Source of the DNA: Deltaproteobacteria bacterium
Lineage (GTDB): Bacteria > Myxococcota > Polyangia > Polyangiales > B10-G4
Assembly (NCBI GenBank): GCA_019312705.1
Contig: JAFDCW010000334.1
Location: 1 to 5,801, forward strand
Length of the DNA: 5,801 nt
Reading direction: 5' to 3'
The notes beneath the pieces are model-generated. The model did no database searches. It saw only the letters and a list, made by a program, of their open reading frames with translations, and was not told the DNA's origin. Each line of letters opens with the position of its first letter. Positions within the stretch are counted from its first letter, which is position 1. Shown piece by piece: positions 1 through 5,561 of this stretch. A program made the translations under genes and the position numbers.

Positions 1-397
1 TGTGTACCACGATTGGCTTCTTGACGCTGCGGGCGATGGCGACCTGGGCGCGGAAGACCACGCGCTGGGCCTCCCGGGGGGAGTTGTCGTAGAAGAAATC
101 GAGGCCCATCTCGCCGACGGCGAGCACGTGGGGGTCCTGGGATACACGCTCGACAGCGGAGAGCACCTCCGGCGTGGCCCCTTCGGCATCGTGGGGGTGC
201 ACTCCGACCGACGCCCGGAGGCGGTCGGGGCGTGTCTGGGCCAGGCGGATGGCAGTGTCCGCATCTTCCACGGTGGTCACGCAGCCGATGGTCATCATGC
301 GGCGTACACCGGCTGCGGCGGCGCGTTCGAGGACCTCGTCGAAGTCGTCGTCGTACTTGTCAAAGTCGAGATGGCAGTGGGTATCGAAGAGTTCCAC
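1..397 (-). CDS. TatD-family metal-dependent hydrolase, N-terminal part (3' end beyond window)
   Basis: TatD-family proteins are TIM-barrel, divalent-metal-dependent hydrolases, several of which act as DNases; the family is usually about 260 residues, so about half is present. Reading the minus strand from GTG at 397 gives 132 codons without a stop. The first metal-binding HxH motif is near the N-terminus (FDTHCHLDF, H7 and H9). A conserved GVHPHDA segment follows at 65-71, then the bridging-metal glutamate in AVGEMGLDFFYD (E96). The fragment ends in KKPIVVH, whose last His (132) is the next expected metal ligand. The GTG start lies 2 nt after the TGA of the upstream HEAT gene and has no strong Shine-Dalgarno, which suggests translational coupling. 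No ATG is available in this frame before the motif. Family assignment is firm from the motifs; the exact substrate (DNA end-processing, D-aminoacyl-tRNA or other) cannot be told. Confidence 0.93.
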   Translation of the reverse strand, partial: MELFDTHCHLDFDKYDDDFDEVLERAAAAGVRRMMTIGCVTTVEDADTAIRLAQTRPDRLRASVGVHPHDAEGATPEVLSAVERVSQDPHVLAVGEMGLDFFYDNSPREAQRVVFRAQVAIARSVKKPIVVH

Positions 398-399
398 TG

Positions 400-1458
400 T
401 CAGTTCTCGCTCGTCTCGAGGGCTTCTTGGGCGTCTCGTGCCGCCTGGGCGGCTTCTTCGTCCTGAGCGGTGGCGGCCATCGCCATGAGCGCGTCCTTGG
501 CGACCGCGCTGTCTTTGGCGAGGCGTCCGAGGGCGATGGCGACCACTACCGGGTCGGTCCCCCGCGGTCGGGTTGCGAGGGCGGCGAGGTCTTCGGCGAG
601 CTCGACGATGCGCAACTCGCCGATGGTCTCGGCTGCGAGGCCGCGCCCGTCGGAACGCATCGCTCCGAGGGCAGCCCCGAGGGCGATGACCCCGCGAGGG
701 TCGGACAGTCGACAGAGGGCGCCTCCGACCGCCGCGCGCATCAGCGGGGAGAGCAGGAAGCGAGCGGCGATGGCGGCGAGGTCCTCCCGGGCCTCCTCGG
801 CTTCGATTTCGCCGAGGGCGATGGCCGCGGCGATCGCGGTCTCGGGTTTGCCGAGGGCCTCGATGAGCTGGGACACGCCGCGGGAATCCCCGAGGGAGGC
901 GAGGGCAAAGGCGGCCTCTCTCTGGACCTCCGGGTCTTCGTCGTCGAGCACGGCGGCTAACGTGTCGGCAGCGCCCGCGTCCCCTAGTTTGCCGAGGGCC
1001 TCGGCGGCGTGGGCCCGAACCTCGGCGTCGTCGTCGTCGAGGAGCTTCGCTATCACCACGGTCGCGTCCGGCGGGGCGAGGAGGGCGACGCTCATGACCG
1101 CTTGAAAGCGCAGGTCCGCATGAGGGCTCTCGAGGGCCTCACGGATTGCCCGCTCGGCATCCTCTCCGCCGAGACGTCCGGCGGCGATAACCGCGGCCTG
1201 GCGGACCGGGGGCGAGCCATCTTCGAAGCGCGCCAGGATCAGCGGCAGCTGGCCCTCTGCGTCGAGGTAGCCGAGGCCCTCCAGGGCGTGCTCCCGAACC
1301 GCCGGGTCCGGGTCGTCGGCCAGGATTGCCAGGCCTCTCTCGGCCTCGGCCCGTTGGCCCTCCGGGGGGCTCGACAGGCGCTCGGCGGCGGCGAGGCGCG
1401 CGTCGCGCCCCTTCGCTCTCACATCGTTGAGGGCCGCCGCGAAGGTCGGTCGCCGCAT
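400..1458 (-). CDS. HEAT-repeat (PBS-lyase-like) domain protein
   Basis: This 352-residue protein is almost wholly alpha-solenoid. Roughly ten units of about 31 residues can be followed, most readable as 'D-P-x-V-R-x-x-A-x-x-A-L-G-x-L-G': for example DPDPAVREHALEGLGYL (about 49-65), DDAEVRAHAAEALGKLGD (143-160), DEDPEVQREAAFALASLGD (173-191) and TDPVVVAIALGRLAKD (301-316). Such HEAT/PBS-lyase repeats act as protein-binding scaffolds; no catalytic motif, signal peptide or membrane segment is visible, so it is probably cytoplasmic. The last 20 residues are acidic and Ala-rich. The start is ambiguous: GTG at 1482 would add eight residues, but ATG at 1458 has a GGAA at 1471-1468 with a 9-nt spacer, and a promoter-like -10 overlaps the GTG, so ATG is preferred. 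Its stop nearly touches the downstream tatD-type start. Its partner is unknown; co-transcription with tatD is inferred. Confidence 0.88.
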   Translation of the reverse strand: MRRPTFAAALNDVRAKGRDARLAAAERLSSPPEGQRAEAERGLAILADDPDPAVREHALEGLGYLDAEGQLPLILARFEDGSPPVRQAAVIAAGRLGGEDAERAIREALESPHADLRFQAVMSVALLAPPDATVVIAKLLDDDDAEVRAHAAEALGKLGDAGAADTLAAVLDDEDPEVQREAAFALASLGDSRGVSQLIEALGKPETAIAAAIALGEIEAEEAREDLAAIAARFLLSPLMRAAVGGALCRLSDPRGVIALGAALGAMRSDGRGLAAETIGELRIVELAEDLAALATRPRGTDPVVVAIALGRLAKDSAVAKDALMAMAATAQDEEAAQAARDAQEALETSEN

Positions 1459-1467
1459 CGGCAAGAA

Positions 1468-1471
1468 TTCC
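1468..1471 (-). promoter_or_regulatory. Ribosome binding site that decides the HEAT gene start
   Basis: On the minus strand GGAA lies 9 nt before ATG at 1458. The upstream GTG at 1482 has no purine-rich element in front of it, being preceded by CCCCCGCGCTAG. This favours the shorter protein, though GGAA is only a partial Shine-Dalgarno match. Confidence 0.4.
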
Positions 1472-1479
1472 ACGAGGTG

Positions 1480-1508
1480 CACCTAGCGCGGGGGCCCCCC
1501 GACGTCGA
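1480..1508 (-). promoter_or_regulatory. Candidate sigma70-type promoter for the HEAT-tatD pair
   Basis: Reading the minus strand, TCGACG (1508-1503, four of six matches to TTGACA) is followed after exactly 17 nt by TAGGTG (1485-1480). The spacer holds the G6C5 run at 1500-1490. TAGGTG is a poor -10 because it lacks the final T. If used, transcription would begin near 1473 and leave a leader of about 15 nt before ATG 1458, containing the GGAA. Spacing supports it; hexamer quality does not. Confidence 0.25.
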
Positions 1509-1517
1509 GCGGGCTCG
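1506..1517. repeat. Perfect inverted repeat in the divergent promoter region
   Basis: CGAGC-GG-GCTCG is a perfect 5-bp inverted repeat around a 2-nt centre. Six-base palindromes lie beside it: GACGTC at 1501-1506 and GTCGAC at 1520-1525, and a 10-bp GGGGGCCCCC palindrome sits at 1490-1499. It overlaps the candidate minus-strand -35 element and is about 30 bp upstream of the metG -35, a plausible operator position. Short palindromes are common in GC-rich DNA, so a regulatory role is only inferred. Confidence 0.3.
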
Positions 1518-1546
1518 GAGTCGACGGTCCGCGGGTACTTGGGCGA

Positions 1547-1575
1547 TCGACCTCGCCGGCCTCCGGGGTTAGGCT
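1547..1575 (+). promoter_or_regulatory. metG: Candidate metG promoter (-35 TCGACC, -10 TAGGCT)
   Basis: TCGACC (1547-1552) matches four of six positions of TTGACA, and TAGGCT (1570-1575) fits the TAnnnT core of the -10 box; the spacer is exactly 17 nt. Transcription would begin about 1582, leaving a leader of about 15 nt that carries the GGAAG ribosome binding site. The layout is convincing, the hexamers are moderate, and the region is GC-rich, as is usual for the genome type. Confidence 0.45.
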
Positions 1576-1585
1576 CGCCGGCCTC
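1552..1585 (+). repeat. 12-bp direct repeat, 22-bp period, across the metG promoter
   Basis: CTCGCCGGCCTC occurs at 1552-1563 and again, identically, at 1574-1585. The start-to-start distance of 22 bp is close to two helical turns, so both copies face the same side of the DNA. The first copy begins at the last base of the -35 and fills the spacer; the second begins within the -10 and covers the expected transcription start. This suits a repressor site, but a chance or slippage duplication cannot be excluded. Confidence 0.5.
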
Positions 1586-1590
1586 GGAAG
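1586..1590 (+). promoter_or_regulatory. metG: metG ribosome binding site
   Basis: GGAAG (GGAAGAA with the following bases) lies 6 nt before ATG at 1597, good Shine-Dalgarno spacing. It supports the start that gives the conserved MetRS N-terminus (KPFYVTTPIYYVN). Confidence 0.6.
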
Positions 1591-1596
1591 AACGAC

Positions 1597-3627
1597 ATGA
1601 AGCCTTTCTACGTCACGACCCCCATCTACTACGTCAACGACCGGCCCCACATCGGCCATGCGTACTCGACCGTCGCCGCCGACGTGCTCGCCCGCTTCCA
1701 GCGACTGCGCGGCCGTCCGGTGCGGTTTCTGACCGGCACCGACGAGCACGGTCAGAAGATCGAAGAGAAGGCCAAGGAGCTGGGCAAAGACCCCCAGGCC
1801 TTCGTCGACGAGATGTCGCCGCCCTTCCGAGAGGCCTTCGAAGAACTCGGATGCACTTTCGATGACTACATCCGCACGACCGACGAACGTCACGAGACTC
1901 GGGTCCAGCGCCTCTGGCAGATCCTCGTCGAAAAGGGCGACATCTATCTCGGCGAGTACGAGGGTTGGTACTCGGTCGCGGACGAGGCCTTCATCACCGA
2001 AAAGGAGATGGAAGAGCTCGACGAGGTCACGCGCAGCAAGGTCCAGCGCGTGCGCGAGAAGAGCTACTTCTTCAAGCTGAGCGCTTACGGCGACAAGCTT
2101 CTCGAGTTCTACGAGAACAACCCCGACTCGGTGCAGCCCCAGAGCCGCATGAACGAGGTGAAGTCTTTCGTGAAGGGCGGCCTCCGGGACCTGAGCATCT
2201 CGCGGACCAGCTTCAAGTGGGGCGTGCCTGTCCCCGGCGACCCCGAACACGTGATGTACGTATGGCTCGACGCCCTGACGAACTACATCAGCGCCCTCGG
2301 GGGCCCCGCCGCCGCCGGCGAAGAAGAACTGTTCGACCGCTTCTGGTCGCCGTCGGCGGACGTAGTGCACATCGTTGGCAAAGACATCCTGCGCTTTCAC
2401 GCCGTCTACTGGCCGGCGTTCCTGATGAGCGCCGGCATCGAGCCGCCGTCGCAGGTTTGGGCCCATGGTTGGTTGACCGTCGACGGCCAGAAGATGAGCA
2501 AGCGCTTCGGCAACTTCATCCCCCCCGGGCCCCTGGTGCAGGAGTTCGGTCGCGACGTCGTGCGCTACTACCTGATGCGCGAGGTCGCCTTTGGCCAGGA
2601 TGGCGATTTCAGCCACAAGAACCTCATCGCCCGCTACCACGGTGAGCTCGGCAACGGCCTCGGGAACCTCCTGAACCGCATGGTCGCGTCCATCGTGAAG
2701 AAGAGCCTGGGCGGCGAGGTGCCGGCGGTCGAAGACAGCGCGCTGACGGACCTCGACCGGGCGCTCATCGCGACCGCGAAGCAGTCCGCCGATGCGGCGG
2801 CGACGCACCTCGATGCGGTGGCGCCGCACCGCGCCCTCGACGCCATCTGGGAGCTCGTCGGGGCCGCCAACAAGTATGTCGACACGACGACCCCGTGGAA
2901 GCTCGCCAAGGGGGAGACCCCCGAGGATACGGCGCGCCTCGCCGTCGTGTCCTACACGGTGCTCGAGGCGCTGCGCTGGCTCGCCGTGATGCTCTGGCCG
3001 TACATGCCCGACAAGTGCGATGACCTCTTGGCGCAGCTCGGGCTTCCGCCGGTGGCGCCGACGGAGGGCACGAGCGCCTGGCCCTCGACCTGGGGCGAAC
3101 TGCCCGCGGGCACCGAGACGGCCCCGGCCGGGGCGCTCTTCCCGCGCCTCGACGACGCTGCCCAGGCGGAGATTCTGACGCGCCTCGGGGTCGCCGAGGG
3201 GGAGGGCAAAAAGGCGAAGCCCAAGCCAGCTGCCAACGCCAAGAAGGCCGCTGCCGACGGAGACGCCGCCAAGAAGAAGAGTGGCCCCGTCCCGGTGAAG
3301 GAGACCATCACCTACGAGGACTTCACCAAGCTCGACGTGCGCCTCGGCCGGGTCCTCGAGGCCGAAAAACTCGAGAAGAGCCGGAAGCTGCTTCGCCTGA
3401 CTGTCGACGTCGGCGAGGCTAAGCCTCGCAACGTCATGGCGGGCATCTCCCAGCACTACGAGCCCGAAGCCCTCATCGGCAAACGCGTCGTCGTCGTTCT
3501 GAACCTCGCCCCCCGCAAGATCATGGGCATGGTCAGCGAAGGCATGGTCCTCGCAGCCAGCGACGACAGCGCGCTCTCGGTGCTGACAATCGACGGTGAG
3601 TTGCCGCCCGGCACACAAGTTAGCTAA
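1597..3627 (+). CDS. metG: Methionyl-tRNA synthetase, MetG, with C-terminal tRNA-binding domain
   Basis: The enzyme charges tRNA-Met and initiator tRNA with methionine using ATP, in the cytoplasm. The full 676-residue class I synthetase is present. The Rossmann catalytic domain begins with FYVTTPIYYVND and the HIGH motif (18-21) and has GTDEHGQKI. The connective peptide runs from about 115 to 235 and starts YEGWYSVADEAFITEKEM (121 onward). VWAHGW (287-292) precedes the KMSKS loop, here KMSKR (299-303). The helical anticodon-binding domain includes LGNLLNRMV and the TTTPWK segment (430-435). A Lys/Ala-rich linker (about 533-568) leads to an EMAPII/Trbp111-like OB domain (571-676) with YEDFTKLDVRLGRV and NLAPRKIMGMVSEGM, which in the family binds tRNA and dimerises. 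The zinc-knuckle cysteines of many MetRS are absent from the connective peptide, as in the Bacillus/Staphylococcus-like type. It is divergent from the HEAT-tatD pair. Confidence 0.98.
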   Translation: MKPFYVTTPIYYVNDRPHIGHAYSTVAADVLARFQRLRGRPVRFLTGTDEHGQKIEEKAKELGKDPQAFVDEMSPPFREAFEELGCTFDDYIRTTDERHETRVQRLWQILVEKGDIYLGEYEGWYSVADEAFITEKEMEELDEVTRSKVQRVREKSYFFKLSAYGDKLLEFYENNPDSVQPQSRMNEVKSFVKGGLRDLSISRTSFKWGVPVPGDPEHVMYVWLDALTNYISALGGPAAAGEEELFDRFWSPSADVVHIVGKDILRFHAVYWPAFLMSAGIEPPSQVWAHGWLTVDGQKMSKRFGNFIPPGPLVQEFGRDVVRYYLMREVAFGQDGDFSHKNLIARYHGELGNGLGNLLNRMVASIVKKSLGGEVPAVEDSALTDLDRALIATAKQSADAAATHLDAVAPHRALDAIWELVGAANKYVDTTTPWKLAKGETPEDTARLAVVSYTVLEALRWLAVMLWPYMPDKCDDLLAQLGLPPVAPTEGTSAWPSTWGELPAGTETAPAGALFPRLDDAAQAEILTRLGVAEGEGKKAKPKPAANAKKAAADGDAAKKKSGPVPVKETITYEDFTKLDVRLGRVLEAEKLEKSRKLLRLTVDVGEAKPRNVMAGISQHYEPEALIGKRVVVVLNLAPRKIMGMVSEGMVLAASDDSALSVLTIDGELPPGTQVS

Positions 3628-3668
3628 ACAGCATCGCCTGAAGCGCGATCCGCGGCGCGATCTGGCCC

Positions 3669-3727
3669 CGGTTCCTGCGCTGCCTGCTCACCTACGAAAG
3701 GTAGGCTCCGCGGGCTGCTCGGAACCG
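3669..3727. repeat. Nested inverted repeats downstream of metG (possible weak terminator or RNA structure)
   Basis: An outer 7-bp arm pair, CGGTTCC (3669-3675) and GGAACCG (3721-3727), encloses an inner hairpin CCTAC-GAAAG-GTAGG (3691-3695, 3701-3705) with a 5-nt purine loop. No U-tract follows either stem, so an intrinsic terminator is unlikely; a structured 3' end or chance pairing are alternatives. The right arm of the inner stem also contains TAGGCT, the same hexamer as the proposed metG -10, so a promoter reading is possible, but no good -35 lies 17 nt upstream. Confidence 0.3.
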
Positions 3728-3826
3728 AGACCACCTCGCTTGCGTCTCACGCTCCATCCGAAACTGTTTGCGGCGGCGTTTCGCCCGAGCCCGGTGGCCT
3801 CGTGGTCGATGGTCCCGATACGGTGC

Positions 3827-3832
3827 TAGTCT
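3827..3832 (+). promoter_or_regulatory. Candidate -10 element of a near-leaderless promoter
   Basis: TAGTCT fits the TAnnnT core and is preceded by a TG two bases upstream (TGC-TAGTCT), as in extended -10 promoters. It ends 9 nt before the GTG at 3842, so transcription would begin at or just before the start codon. No -35 better than three of six matches is visible (TGGTCG at 3803-3808). The absence of a Shine-Dalgarno before the GTG agrees with a leaderless message. Confidence 0.35.
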
Positions 3833-3841
3833 CGTCGTATC

Positions 3842-5530
3842 GTGTGCAACCCGACCCAGAGCCTTGGCGCCCTTCTCATAATTGCCTTCGTGGCCATCGC
3901 CGCGGGCTGCGGCTCCGATGACCCGCCGGATGGCGATGCGGGGGTCGCTGCGGATTGCGTTCCCTCGCGCGCTGATTGGGACGGCACCGTCGGCGCTTTG
4001 GTGACGACCCACTGCGGTACCTGCCACGGGGAGACCCCCGACTTCGGGGCTCCGGTCACCCTCACCGAGTACGACGCGGTGCTCGTCGGTGCCGAGGGCA
4101 TGCGTCTCGTCGACCGCATGGTCACCCACGTTGCCGGCGGAACGATGCCTCCGACCGGGGCGCCCCAGCCCGCCCTCAGCCAACGCGACGTCATCGCCGC
4201 GTGGGCATCGTGCGGTGCGGTCCGGGTCGAGGACCCAGTGGGCCTCGACGCGAACCGCCCCGTTTACGTCTCGCCCACGGATGCCCCGGAAGGGCTCGAG
4301 GTCATCGACCTGACGGCCGACGGCTTCGCCGTCAGCGCCACCGAGGTGGACCGCTACATCGAGCGCGAATCCACCGCCCTAGTGACCGAGGACGTCTTCA
4401 TCCGCCGCTTCGATGTCATCGTCGACGACAGTCGGGTCTTGCACCACCTGACGCTCCGCCGCGCCGTCGCGTCGAGCGGGGTGCTTCAGTATCTCTACGC
4501 GTGGGCGCCGGGGACCGGCGCCTTCGAGTTCCCCGAGGGCGGAGTCCGCCTGTCGGCGAGTGACCGCCTCGTCCTCCAGATTCACTACAACAACGGCGGC
4601 GGCTATGAAGGCGTGTCGGACTCGAGCGGCGTCCGGCTCTACATCGCCCCGGTCGACGGGCCCGAATACATGATGGCCGATCCCGGCCCGGGCACCTCCG
4701 GCTTCTCCATCCCGGCCAGGGCCTCATCGGTCGCCGAGAAATCGTGCATCGTCCGCGAGCCCGTTCGCATCCTCGCCAGCATGCCTCACATGCACGGAAT
4801 CGGCGCCAGCTTCGAGCTCGACCGAGTCCGCGGCGGTAGGAGCCAGAACCTCTTGCGCCTTGGGGGATGGGACTTCGAGACCCAGCTCTTCTACGACGTA
4901 CCCATCGACCTCGCCGTCGACGACGAGCTCGTCGTCCGTTGCAGCTTCGACAACCCGTACGACACGGCCGTCAGCGCGGGCTTCCGGACCGAAGACGAAA
5001 TGTGCTTCGCCTTCAGCTATGTGACGCCGCCCAACGCCGGCTTCTGCAGTCCGGTCGCCGGAGATCTGATCTACGTCCCCGGGGAGTGCGTCGGGGACCC
5101 CGTCGAAGTCACGACCCTGGCCGCGGCCGTGACCGGGGATGCCCCCGTCTTCGACGCCGCCGGGGTCATTCCGGACGGCCGCTGGGCGGCGACGCGGGCG
5201 GTGATGGCCACGGACAACACCATCTTGGCCAGCATTGCCACGTTCTCCGCGGCCGGGCAGCTCGCGAGGGCGGCGGGCTCACTCGAGGGCGACGCTTCGT
5301 TTCACGTGATAGCCCCCGTGGACGAGCTGCGATCCGGCGTGCAAAGAGACATCTCCTTCACCGGTAGCCTCGACGAAGCCGCAGGCCCGAGCGCCCTCAC
5401 CACGACCTGCGGCGACGCGGCCGGCGCCCGCTTCGGTACCGTCGACGGCGTCCCGGCCATCGCGGTCCCGCTCCCCGCAAGCGGTGCGATGATCGACCTC
5501 GAACTCTGGATCTTCTTCGACCCGAGCTGA
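3842..5530 (+). CDS. Lipoprotein: cytochrome c domain fused to PHM/DBM-like copper monooxygenase
   Basis: This is a predicted membrane-anchored extracytoplasmic protein of 562 residues. A hydrophobic signal (8-22) ends in an AAGC lipobox, with Cys23 as the lipid site, followed by an Asp/Gly-rich tether. A compact cytochrome c domain (about 42-127) has the haem motif CGTCH (58-62) and a likely distal ligand Met102 in GGTMPP. Residues about 140-404 match the two domains of type II copper, ascorbate-dependent monooxygenases (PHM, dopamine beta-monooxygenase). CuH ligands are H201, H202 (LHHLTL) and H248 (LQIHYNN); CuM ligands are H316, H318 (PHMHGIG) and M387 (TEDEMC). Cys367-388 and Cys302-402 match PHM disulfides. 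Residues about 405-562 are not recognised. GTG 3842 is the only usable start, since an in-frame TAG lies at 3827-3829. The gene is alone between metG and a convergent hydrolase. Reaction class is inferred from the family; substrate and electron donor are unknown. Confidence 0.9.
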   Translation: MCNPTQSLGALLIIAFVAIAAGCGSDDPPDGDAGVAADCVPSRADWDGTVGALVTTHCGTCHGETPDFGAPVTLTEYDAVLVGAEGMRLVDRMVTHVAGGTMPPTGAPQPALSQRDVIAAWASCGAVRVEDPVGLDANRPVYVSPTDAPEGLEVIDLTADGFAVSATEVDRYIERESTALVTEDVFIRRFDVIVDDSRVLHHLTLRRAVASSGVLQYLYAWAPGTGAFEFPEGGVRLSASDRLVLQIHYNNGGGYEGVSDSSGVRLYIAPVDGPEYMMADPGPGTSGFSIPARASSVAEKSCIVREPVRILASMPHMHGIGASFELDRVRGGRSQNLLRLGGWDFETQLFYDVPIDLAVDDELVVRCSFDNPYDTAVSAGFRTEDEMCFAFSYVTPPNAGFCSPVAGDLIYVPGECVGDPVEVTTLAAAVTGDAPVFDAAGVIPDGRWAATRAVMATDNTILASIATFSAAGQLARAAGSLEGDASFHVIAPVDELRSGVQRDISFTGSLDEAAGPSALTTTCGDAAGARFGTVDGVPAIAVPLPASGAMIDLELWIFFDPS

Positions 5531-5544
5531 ACGTCCTGGTAGAG

Positions 5545-5559
5545 GGCGCGCTGGGCGCC
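5545..5559. terminator. Short hairpin between convergent genes
   Basis: GGCGC-GCTGG-GCGCC forms a 5-bp all-GC stem with a 5-nt loop in the 31-bp gap between the TGA at 5528-5530 and the TAG of the opposite gene at 5564-5562. Because it can fold on either strand it could serve both genes, but there is no T-tract and the stem is short, so this is weak. Confidence 0.25.
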
Positions 5560-5561
5560 GA

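Larger units (their letters stand above)
3628..3841. other. Intergenic region between metG and the lipoprotein gene
   Basis: I see no gene in this 214-bp stretch. It holds an 8-bp direct repeat GCGCGATC at 3643-3650 and 3655-3662, a nested inverted repeat (3669-3727, listed separately) and, at its right end, a promoter-like -10. A small frame starting at 3596 runs across it but has low-complexity, unconserved composition. No clear rho-independent terminator with a T-tract follows metG. Confidence 0.6.

Noticed and set aside
2..466. Plus-strand frame at the left edge
   Set aside because: It overlaps the TatD-type frame, whose HxH and GEMGLDF motifs are unambiguous on the minus strand.
232..960. 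Long plus-strand frame opposite the HEAT gene
   Set aside because: Low-complexity Gly/Glu/Arg/Asp product that mirrors repeated Ala-Leu-Gly and Ala-Ile-Ala codons of the HEAT gene; the minus-strand reading has clear repeat structure.
419..1400. Recurrent short DNA motif (GAGGGC, CGAGGGCGATGGC) that looks like an interspersed repeat
   Set aside because: It is explained by recurring Ala-Leu and Ile-Ala-Leu-Gly codons in phase with the HEAT repeats; spacing follows the protein repeat, and it is not a mobile or CRISPR repeat.
1483..3618. 711-codon open frame antisense to metG
   Set aside because: It lies exactly opposite a clear MetRS gene. Its translation shows no recognisable motif and has the Val/Leu/Asp/His/Arg-rich composition expected from the reverse strand of GC3-biased codons.
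3596..3829. Small plus-strand frame after metG
   Set aside because: It starts inside the metG end in another frame, has no ribosome binding site, and its composition is that of non-coding GC-rich DNA.
3692..4183. Minus-strand frame over the intergenic region and lipoprotein N-terminus
   Set aside because: It overlaps the lipobox and CxxCH coding region; the product is Arg/Gly-rich with no motif and no upstream signals.
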